From the NCBI RefSeq assembly GCF_963583255.1, contig NC_084806.1:22300317-22364316 (forward strand): a DNA stretch of 64,000 nt, read 5' to 3'. Position numbers and translations under genes: made by a program. The notes beneath the pieces were generated by a model. The model saw nothing but the letters and a program-made list of their open reading frames with translations. It was not told where the DNA came from and made no database searches. This document shows positions 55,106-64,000 of this stretch, in pieces; the first letter of the stretch is position 1, and every line of letters begins with the position of its first letter. The stretch is from Pyrus communis (lineage: Eukaryota > Streptophyta > Magnoliopsida > Rosales > Rosaceae).

Positions 55106-56982
55106 TGATAGGAGCATATTCATGCGACTTAAATGGCTTGTTCTCGTGCATTTACGTTATGTTTCTTTAGTTATTTTAGTACTTTAAGCTATTTTCGTGT
55201 GTTTGTAGGTCCAAAGGGCTAAAGGAGCAAAAAGATGCATTTTGGAGACTTTTGGAGCACTTTTGGACTAAGGATGGATAGCTTATGCTTGGAGCCAAAG
55301 TGTTGGACGAAATTGAAGACCTAATTGAAGACCAAAGTGTTGGAACCTTGTTCCCTTTAGTTTTAGGACATTTAAACCTTTCCTAATCCCATTCATCAAC
55401 ACATGCATCCACATGCTTTCCTATTCAATTAAATCAGCCACATGCATTCATCATCATAACCTAGCTGTCATTCCACTTCATTGCACATGCATCTTCAAAT
55501 AATCAGCCATTCCACATGCATATTCAACCTAGCTGTCATTGCACAGGCATTCACTCTTCCATATTCCAGAAATTCGTCAAAACCTCTCCACACCCTTGCA
55601 GCAGCCACCAAAACACTTTTCTCCTTCATTGCAGCCACTCCAACCACTCCCCAAACCATTCACACCATCAAACTATCCTTAGACCTTGTGCTACAACGAA
55701 GAGGAAGATAAGAGGGCCTAAACGTTCATACAATTCAAGTTTGAGTTGTTGGAATGTTTAGGTGTTTCTTTGATTTCAATGTTTAATTTCAATACTCTTT
55801 GTTTTGTACGAATGAGGAATGGAAGAGAAGAGGGCCTAAACGTTCATACAATTCAAGTTTGAGTTGTTGGAATGTTTAGGTGTTTCTTTGATTCCAATGT
55901 TTAAATTCAACTAAACCCCCCTTGGCTAGGGGGGGATTCGAAATATATGTTTATGCTTGCATTTTGATTTGATTACTTCTAATTGCGTTTCATAAGTTGT
56001 GGATTCAATTTGTTTAACCGTTTGATTGATAACTTATTTATGTATGTTTATTGAGAATGCGCGCTTAATTTTCATGCATGAATATGACGCTAGAATATAA
56101 GTGAGTTTCACCTAATAGTTACGAACTTATATTCGCAAGTAGTGGAGGTTACTTATAAACAATCGCGTTAAACAAATTCTTGGCATAAGTTTCATGCAAT
56201 CATAGTAACGAATGCCTCGTCAACACTTATAATTTTCATAGAGCGTAATGATTCTTGCTTGTACCTCTTCTATGCATTCATGTTGAGGACTTGTGGGGAA
56301 TGTTTTGAATTGTCGCATGCATCATCCAATTCAATAACGTTAGGAAGATTTGAAGGTTAATTAGTGCATCACGGTTAACTTGGGGTGTTGAGTATCATGA
56401 TTTATTGAAATGCAATTGGAAATCATTTTATTATGCAAGTATAACATGTATGGAGATGAACCCCTTAGCTAGGTTCCCATCCATTCATTTTCATCAAATT
56501 CATCTTTACTATCTGTTTTAACTTAGAATCTGTACATTTTATTTAATTTCATCAAAAACCAAATCCCCCTTTACTTTATTGTCCATTTTAGTTAGAAAGT
56601 ATCTTATTTTGTGTTTCTAAGTATTTTGAATCAATTTATTACCCAATTTCGTCCAAATTCACCAAAGTGCTCAAAACTGCCCAGAAAGTGATTTTAAGGC
56701 AGTTTTGAGTGTTTTGGGTGATGTTTGAGTCTTTTGGTTTGTTTTAATGTTTTAAGTGTTTAGTTTTACATTCTTTGAGTTAGTTTAGTGTTTTATATTG
56801 TGTTTTTACGTTCTTGAGTCAAGTTATTACTTAATTTCGTCCAAATTTGTGTTTGTGCTCAAATCTGCCCAGAAAGTGGTTTTTAGGCAGATTTGAGTGT
56901 GTTTGTGTTGTTTTGAGTCTTTTGGTTTGTCTTAGTGTTTTAAAGTTTAGTTTTGAATTCTTTGAGTCTAGTATAGTGTTTC
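55106..56982 (+). repeat. L12: plus LTR, third subfamily, 3' end lost
   Basis: Intact start TGATAGGAGCATAT at 55106; possible left duplication ACGGC (55101-55105). U3 has CATGCA-rich sequence and no ACCTAC minisatellite. Near the 3' end an inverted repeat unit occurs twice (56670-56709, and a variant at about 56859-56899). It is cut at 56982 by E8. Confidence 0.82.
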
Positions 56983-58985
56983 TGATAGGAGCATATTTAT
57001 GCGACTTAAATGGCTTGTTCTCGTACATTTACGTTATGTTTCTTTAGTTATTTTAGTACTTTAAGCTATTTTCGTGTGTTTGTAGGTCCAAGGGGCTAAA
57101 GGAGCAAAAAGATGCATTTTGGAGACTTTTGGAGCACTTTTGGGCTAAGGACGGATAGCTTATGCTTGAAGCCAAAGTGTTGGACGAAATTGAAGACCTA
57201 ATTGGAGCCAAAGTGTTGGAACCTTGTTCTCTTTAGTTTTAGGACATTTAAACCTTTCCTAATCCCAATCATGCCATGCATAACACACATCCATTCTAAC
57301 ACATTGTCATTGCACATGCATTTCCTTCATTAGTTAACCCACATGCATTTATCACTTATCATCACCACATATCATATCACTTAATCACTTATCACTTTTC
57401 ATCACCACTTAACCACTTATCATATCATAACCACATATCATATCACTTATCACTTATCACTTAACATAACATCCACCTACTTCACCTACAACATCCACCC
57501 ACTTCACCTACAACATCCACCTACTTCACCTACAACATCCACCTACTTCACCTACAACATCCACTTCACCTACAACATCCACCTACTTCACCTACAACAT
57601 CCACCTACTTCACCTACAAATGACATAGCCATATGTTCCCTCCACTACTCCTATAAATACCCTTGCATTCATTCAATTCAATTCACATCTCATTTCATAC
57701 ACAACACATTACAAACACATTCTCCCTTCCCTAGCCGTGAGCTTCCCATCCATTCCCTTATAATCCAAACACCACTCCTCATCCATTTCCATAATCCCCC
57801 AAACCTCACCTTAGACCTTGTGCTACAACAACGAGGAAGATAAGAGGGCCTAAACGTTCATACAATTCAAGTGTGAGTTGTTGGAATGTTTAGGTGTTTC
57901 TTTGATTTCAAAGTTTAAATTTAATTCTCTTTGTTTTGTACGTATGAGGAATGGAAGAGAAGAGTGCCTAAACGTTCATACAATTCAAGTTTGAGTTGTT
58001 GGAATGTTTAGGTGTTTCTTTGATTTCAAAGTTATGAGGAACTAAACCCCCTTTAGCTAGGGGGTGATTCGAAACTATGTTTATATTTGCAATATGAATT
58101 GATTAACTTTCGTTGGAATTTCATAAGTTGTTGATTCAATTTGTTTAACCGTTTGATTGATAACTTATTTATGTATGTTTATTAAGAATGCGCGCTTAAT
58201 TTTCATGCATGAATATGACGCTAGAATATAAGTGAGTTTCACCTAATTGTTATGAACTTATATTCACAAGTAGTGGAGGTTGCTTATAAACAATCGCGTT
58301 AAATGAATTCTTGGCATAAGTTTCATGCGTATTCCATAGTAACGAATGCCTCGTCAACACTTATAGTTTTCATAATGCTTAATGATCTTTGATTGTATCT
58401 TTATTGTGCTGTTCACGTAAAGGACTTTTGGAGAATGTGGTGAATTGCGTTGCGCTAACCCATCCAATTCATTAACTTAAGGAAAACTTGACGGTTAATT
58501 TAAGCGGACCTAATTAACCCGGGGCGTTGAGTTTCATAATTTATCGAAAGACCAACTGAGAATCAATCTTGTATGCAAGTGTAACATGTGTGGAGAAGAA
58601 CCCCTTGGCTATTCCATCATCCATATTTTATTCACATTCATATTTACATTCTGTTTTAATTGCAATTTGTTCATTTAGTTTAATTTTGTCAAAACCTAAA
58701 TCCCCCTTTACTTTAATGACAAATTAGTTAGAAATCAATTTAGTTTGTGTTTTTAAGAGTTTTGAGTCTTTTGAACTTGTTAGAATCTGTTTAGTTTATG
58801 TTTTAAAGTATTTTTGAATTCCTTGAGTCTAGTTTAGTGTTTTATATTGTTTTTACGTTTTTAAGTCAGTTTCCAAGAGATTAACAATCCCTCCTAATCC
58901 CCGGTCCAGAACGATCCCTACTTGCACCTATACTACAATTTGACAAAAAGAGGGTTTAATTTGTGCGCGTATAATTCACGCACCA
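56983..58985 (+). repeat. 5' LTR of E8
   Basis: 2,003 bp. Minisatellite of seven units at about 57468-57620, TATAAATA near 57652-57659, hairpin near 58047-58064. The end CACCA departs from the family's CATCA by one base. Confidence 0.92.
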
Positions 58986-58990
58986 AATTT

Positions 58991-59008
58991 TGGCGCCGTT
59001 GCCGGGGA
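58991..59008 (+). other. Primer binding site (tRNA-Asp), E8
   Basis: TGGCGCCGTTGCCGGGGA, five bases after the LTR. Confidence 0.93.
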
Positions 59009-59166
59009 TTAGCAACTTTGCTAATCCCTTGGTTCTTTTCTTTTTTTTTTTGGTTTAGTTGTTTTCGTTTTAGTTTCTAACTTAATGTTGTTTTCTTTGT
59101 TTGTTGTTACTTTTGATATTTGATTTAGTTCTCTTTCTTTGATTTTAGGTACTAGAGAAGTAAGAT

Positions 59167-60501
59167 ATGGATTTTGCTAGCATTCAAGCTCAATTGGCAA
59201 ATCTTACTTCTAAATTGTCGCCGTATGCCGAAAGGACCACAATGCAGAGTGTCCCTACATTTGGTGCTTCATATAGGCAAGGATTTCAAGCCAATCAATG
59301 TCCACAAAGAGATTGGAGGGATCATTCAAACTCTATATGGTGGGAAGATCAACAAGTTCAACGTGAAGCATATTGGCAACCATATGAGGAGTTCTATTCA
59401 AGACCTATGCAGCCACCACAACTTCATATGCAATATGCTCAATTAAATTCAAGTTCGCCAATAGATTATAATCAAATTCTTAATGAAATAAATTCTTTGG
59501 CGCAGGGGTCACAAAATCAAGCCAAGGAGGCTCAACAAGAAGCATATTGGCAACCATATGAGGAGTTCAATACAACACCTATGCAGCCACCACAACCTCC
59601 CCCACAACAATTCCAATCAAGTTCAAGTATGTCCATGGATAATGATAAAAATTTTCAATTACTAACCTCTTTGGCGCAGGGGTCACAAAATCAAGCCAAG
59701 GAGTTGGGTAAATTGGACGAGCAATTTGGGCAGATTATGGAGTTCATGAAACAAATTCAAGAGCAAAGTGAACTCTCCAACTCAACTATTGAAAACTCGA
59801 AGGAAGATTTTGAAATCCATAATGCTATCACTTTGGGAAGTGCTATGGAGGTTGGAGCTGACCTAAAAATGTCCAAACATAGCCTAGAAGTGGATGAAGA
59901 GCTGCTAATTGAGGAGGAGGAAGAAGACATGCACACGGCAAGGGTAGAACAACCCTTGCCGCAGCCCCCTAAGCCCTCTAAACCACCCACCACCAGTAAG
60001 GACGTCCCAATTCCATGTTATTCTGATGTTATTCCACCCAATGTCCATTTTCCTAGCAGGTTTTTGATTCCCAACCAAGAAGAGAGTAAAAAGGACATCG
60101 TGGAAGCCTTCCCAAAGGTGCAAAATGCTATTCAAATTCTTGGTGCAACACAGCAAGTTTTAGATGGTGTTGAATTCTTCAAAGGACTTTGTACACCAAG
60201 AAGAATGATTCAAGAGAAGGTAGTGGCTGGAGAAGATGTAGAAGGCATCAAAGAGGACATATTTGAAACCACAATTCCCAAGGAAGTTGGATTTTATGAC
60301 ACGGGACAAGTCATAACTTTCGAAGGGGTGTTTATTCTGGAGTTCATTTTGGAGCACACAGGTAAGCCGCCTCCCCGAATTTCAATTTTCTTTTATACTA
60401 ACATGTGGTTAATGATTCAGGCACCCACTTTAGAATTTGAACCAATGCCGGTTCACTTCAAGTATCACCTTCCATTCAAGGACCAATTCCATGCCGTTTG
60501 A
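59167..60501 (+). CDS. gag-derived ORF of E8 (subfamily B with A-like end, 444 aa)
   Basis: Nearly identical to the E4 ORF up to the intron-like segment (60362-60420). Small differences include D33G-type changes and a block near residue 173 where SLAQGSQNQAKE replaces SLTQDEQNQDKK. After that segment the last 26 residues (APTLEFEPMPVHFKYHLPFK) match subfamily A (E2) instead of E4. This points to a recombination event between subfamilies. No zinc knuckle, protease or other enzyme domain. Confidence 0.74.
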   Translation: MDFASIQAQLANLTSKLSPYAERTTMQSVPTFGASYRQGFQANQCPQRDWRDHSNSIWWEDQQVQREAYWQPYEEFYSRPMQPPQLHMQYAQLNSSSPIDYNQILNEINSLAQGSQNQAKEAQQEAYWQPYEEFNTTPMQPPQPPPQQFQSSSSMSMDNDKNFQLLTSLAQGSQNQAKELGKLDEQFGQIMEFMKQIQEQSELSNSTIENSKEDFEIHNAITLGSAMEVGADLKMSKHSLEVDEELLIEEEEEDMHTARVEQPLPQPPKPSKPPTTSKDVPIPCYSDVIPPNVHFPSRFLIPNQEESKKDIVEAFPKVQNAIQILGATQQVLDGVEFFKGLCTPRRMIQEKVVAGEDVEGIKEDIFETTIPKEVGFYDTGQVITFEGVFILEFILEHTGKPPPRISIFFYTNMWLMIQAPTLEFEPMPVHFKYHLPFKDQFHAV

Positions 60502-60552
60502 TTTTATTTATGTTTAAAAAAAAAAAAAAAAACATGGCAGAATGATGGAGCT

Positions 60553-60752
60553 TCACAAAGGGCGTTTACTTGAAGCCCCACTACTGGGCAAAACTCTAGA
60601 AGCAGGAGGCATAGATGTGGAAGGCATCGGAGCAGAAGGCATCGAGGCGGAAGGCATCGGGGCGGAAGGTATTGGAGCGGGAGGCATCAAAGAAGAGGCC
60701 TCAATACTTGGCCAAACGCTGGATGAGCCCGGAAAAATGTGCCTCTGGAAGT
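60553..60752 (-). pseudogene. Antisense gene of E8, C-terminal piece
   Basis: Encodes the end of the leucine-zipper protein (QRHIFPGSSSVWPSIEAS and a long Met/Pro/Ser tail ending SGASSKRPL). It is cut off from the rest by solo LTR S2 at 60753. The tail has more MPSA-type units than in the other copies. Confidence 0.85.
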
Positions 60753-62632
60753 TGATGCGTGATTTATACGCACACAAATTAAACCCTCTTTTCGTCAAAT
60801 TATAGTATATGTATAAGTAGGGATCGTTCTGGACCGGGGATTAGGAGGGATTGTTAATCACTTGGATTTGACTCAAAAACGTAAAAACACAATATAAAAC
60901 ACTAAACTAGACTCAAAGAATGTAAAACTAAACTTTAAAACACTAAGACAAACCAAAGACTCAAAATGCTTTTAAAAACACAAACTAAAATGATTTCTAA
61001 CTAAATTGACATTAAAGTAAAGGGGGATTTAAGTTTATACGAAAATTGAAATAACGAAACAAGTTAAATAAACTAGACAGAATGTAAATATGAAATTGAT
61101 GAAATGGAATGAATGGATGATAGAATAGCTAAGGGGGTCATCTCCACATATGTTACACTTGCATAATAAAAAGATTTCCAGTTGATCTTTCGATAAATTA
61201 TGAAACTCATCACCCCGGGTTAATTAGGTCCGCTTAAATTAACCGTCAAGTTTTCCTTAAGTTAATGAATTGGATGGGTTAGCGCAACGCAATTCACAAC
61301 ATTCTCCAAAAGTCCTTTACGTGAACAGCACAATAAAGATACAATCAAAGATCATTAAACATTATGAAAACTATAAGTGTTGACGAGGCATTCATTACTA
61401 TGATGAGCATGAAACTCGTGCCAAGAATTCATTTAACGCGATTGTTTATAAGCAACCTCCACTACTTGTGAATATAAGTTCATAACGATTAGGTGAAAAT
61501 CACTTATATTCTAGCGTCATATTCATGCATGAAAATTAAGCGCGCATTCTTAATAAACATACATAAATAAGTTATCAATCAAACGGTTAAACAAATTGAA
61601 TCAACAACTTATGAAATGCAATTAGAAGTAATCAAATCAAAATGCAAGCATAAACATATATTTCGAATCACCCCCTAGCTAAGGGGGGGTTTAGTTCCTC
61701 ATACAAAACAAAGAGAATTAAAATTAAACATTGAAATCAAAGAAACACCTAAACATTCCAACAACTCAAACTTGAATTGTATGAACGTTTAGGCCCTCTT
61801 CTCTTCCTCTTTATTGTAGCATAAGGTCTAAAGATAGTTGGTTTGGGGGAATGGAAGTGTGGAATGGAGTGAGGAGTGATGGAAATGGAAAGATGGTTGG
61901 TGTTTGGATTATAAGGGAAGGGGGACTCACGGCAATGAGGGAATGGAAGTGTTTGTGGTGTGTTGTGTATGAAAATGAGATGTCCATGAATGAATGAATG
62001 CAAGGGTATTTATAGGAGTAGTGGAGGGAACATATGGCTATGTCATTTGTAGGTGAAGTAGGTGGATGTTGTAGGTGAAGTAGGTGGATGTTGTAGGTGA
62101 AGTGGATGTTGTAGGTGAAGTAGGTGGATGTTGTAGGTGAAGTAGGTGGATGATATGTTAAGTGATAAGTGATATGATATGTGGTTATGATATGATAAGT
62201 GGTTAAGTGGTGATGATAAGTGATAAGTGATTAAGTGATATGATATGTGGTGATGATAAGTGATAAGTGCATGTGGTTTAACTAATGAAGGAAATGCATG
62301 TGCAATGACAATGTGTTAGAATGGATGTGTGTTATGCATGGCATGATTGGGATTAGGAAAGGTTTAAATGTCCTAAAACTAAAGAGAACAAGGTTCCAAC
62401 ACTTTGGCTCCAATTAGGTCTTCAATTTCGTCCAACACTTTGGCTTCAAGCATAACTTATCCGTCCTTAGCCCAAAAGTGCTCCAAAAGTCTCCAAAATG
62501 CATCTTTTTGCTCCTTTAGCCCTTTGGACCTACAAACACACGAAAATAGCTTAAAGTACTAAAATAACTAAAGAAACATAACGTAAATGTACGAGAACAA
62601 GCCATTTAAGTCGCATAAATATGCTCCTATCA
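60753..62632 (-). mobile_element. S2: solo LTR inside the E8 antisense gene
   Basis: A complete 1,880-bp LTR on the minus strand, no internal sequence, flanked by GAAGT at 60748-60752 and 62633-62637. Five minisatellite units at about 62048-62155. Confidence 0.95.
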
Positions 62633-62845
62633 GAAGTAACCCGCAAGCCTTTGACGGTCAATTTGACGGTCACTTTGCATCCGACCATTGGATTCTTGTA
62701 GCTCATCAAGCTTCCTCTTCATACCCGTCGAATAGTTGTTGGCAAGCACGTGCAAACTTCTATTCTCGTACTTAAGCAGTTTGATCTCCTGCTTGAGACT
62801 TTCCACCTCTGCCATCAAAGATTCCACCTGACGGGAGCGGGCAAG
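62633..62845 (-). pseudogene. Antisense gene of E8, zipper piece
   Basis: Encodes the zipper (VESLMAEVESLKQEIKLL and onward) with the spaced leucines and Asn kept, and a short in-frame duplication near SDRQIDRQR. It is cut by S2 on one side and by plus LTR L13 at 62846 on the other; the N-terminal part should lie beyond the window. Confidence 0.85.
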
Positions 62846-64000
62846 TGATAGGAGCATATTTATGCGACTTAAATGGCTTGTTCTCGTACATTTACGTTAT
62901 GTTTCTTTAGTTATTTTAGTACTTTAAGCTATTTTCGTGTGTTTGTAGGTCCAAAGGGCTAAAGGAGCAAAAAGATGCATTTTGGAGACTTTTGGAGCAC
63001 TTTTGGGCTAAGGACGGATAGCTTATGCTTGAAGCCAAAGTGTTGGACGAAATTGAAGACCTAATTGGAGCCAAAGTGTTGGAACCTTGTTCTCTTTAGT
63101 TTTAGGACATTTAAACCTTTCCTAATCCCAATCATGCCATGCATAACACACATCCATTCTAACACATTGTCATTGCACATGCATTTCCTTCATTAGTTAA
63201 CCCACATGCACTTATCACTTATCATCACCACATATCATATCACTTAATCACTTATCACTTATCATCACCACTTAACCACTTATCATATCATAACCACATA
63301 TCATATCACTTATCACTTATCACTTAACATATCATCCACCTACTTCACCTACAACATCCACCTACTTCACCTACAACATCCATCCACTTCACCTACAACA
63401 TCCACCTACTTCACCTACAACATCCACCTACTTCACCTACAACATCCACTTCACCTACAACATCCACCTACTTCACCTACAACATCCACCTACTTCACCT
63501 ACAAATGACATAGCCATATGTTCCCTCCACTACTCCTATAAATACCCTTGCATTCATTCATTCAAAAACATCTCATTTTCATACACAACACATTACAAAC
63601 ACATTCTCCCTTCCCTAGCCGTGAGCTTCCCATCTCTCCCCTTATAATCCAAACACCATTTTTTCCATTCCCCTTCCACTTCTACACCACTCCTCATCCA
63701 TTTCCATAATCCCCCAAACCTCACCTTAGACCTTGTGCTACAACGAAGAGGAAGAGAAGAGGGCCTAAACGTTCATACAATTCAAGTTTGAGTTGTTGGA
63801 ATGTTTAGGTGATTCTTTGATTTCAATGTTTCATTTTAATTCTCTTTGTTTTGTGCGTATGAGGAATGGAAGAGAAGAGTGCCTAAACGTTCATACAATT
63901 CAAGTTTGAGTTGTTGGAATGTTTAGGCGTTTCTTTGATTTCAAAGATATGAGGAAATAAAACCCCCTTTAGCTAGGGGGTGATTCGAAACTATGTTTAT
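62846..64000 (+). repeat. L13: plus LTR running off the window
   Basis: Starts TGATAGGAGCATAT inside the E8 antisense gene. The preceding five bases GCAAG (62841-62845) are the predicted target duplication. Eight minisatellite units at about 63335-63504, TATA box near 63537-63544. The sequence ends in the hairpin/U5 region, so solo versus full element cannot be decided. Confidence 0.9.

Larger units (their letters stand above)
56983..62845 (+). mobile_element. E8: non-autonomous element with mosaic gag, broken by S2 and L13
   Basis: 5' LTR 56983-58985, PBS 58991-59008, gag-like ORF 59167-60501, oligo(A) junction, antisense ORF in two pieces (60553-60752 and 62633-62845) separated by S2. A plus LTR starting at 62846 interrupts it again, and the rest lies beyond the window. 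The LTR ends CGCACCA instead of CGCATCA. Confidence 0.88.

Overview
The window is plant nuclear DNA made almost entirely of nested LTR retrotransposons. I found no host gene, tRNA, rRNA or CRISPR array. A tRNA-Asp-type primer binding site (TGGCGCCGTTGCCGGGGA), a zinc knuckle of the form [14 protein letters not shown], a protease with DLGAS, an RT with FMDD and a DD35E integrase place the family in the Athila lineage of Ty3/gypsy. LTRs are about 1.9-2.1 kb, start TGATAGGAGCATAT and end CGCATCA, and leave 5-bp target duplications. The host is probably a eudicot; the sequence does not let me name the species.

Layout (E = element, S = solo LTR, L = LTR fragment). 1-1299: minus LTR fragment of a divergent subfamily. 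E2 (minus, non-autonomous): 1300-3855 plus 12873-19139, split by E1. E1 (plus, complete, non-autonomous): 3856-12872, duplication ATATG. E3 (minus, the only copy with pol): 19140-21377 plus 32594-38498, split by E4. E4 (plus, complete, non-autonomous): 21378-32593, duplication ATGAT, whose 5' LTR holds S1 (22001-24032, duplication CTACT). E5 (minus, truncated): 38499-41545. E6 (plus, non-autonomous, 5' LTR truncated): 41549-49428. 49429-56982: a pile of LTR fragments in both orientations. E8 (plus, non-autonomous): 56983 to about 62845, holding S2 (60753-62632, duplication GAAGT) and cut by a further plus LTR, 62846-64000, that runs off the window.

The most interesting object is the non-autonomous family (E1, E2, E4, E6, E8). 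Protease, RT, RNase H and integrase are missing. Each copy keeps the LTRs, PBS, a gag-derived ORF of 307-444 codons and the 3' polypurine tract. Pol is replaced by a cassette carrying a gene on the opposite strand. Four copies keep this antisense ORF open (223-225 codons). Its product has an N-terminal LxLxLxL (EAR-like) motif, a textbook leucine zipper and a Ser/Ala/Met/Pro tail. A 62-nt candidate exon with conserved splice sites lies about 0.8-0.9 kb upstream of it on the same strand. An oligo(A) tract marks the junction of gag and cassette in every copy.

E3 shows what an autonomous partner looked like. It is disabled here by an in-frame stop, an Asp-to-Asn change at the first integrase catalytic residue, and insertions by E4 and E5. 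LTR pairs in E1, E2 and E4 are almost identical by eye, so the family moved recently, and it repeatedly inserted into its own copies. LTR promoters (TATAAATA) sit downstream of dense GATA motifs and a variable minisatellite rich in ACCTAC.
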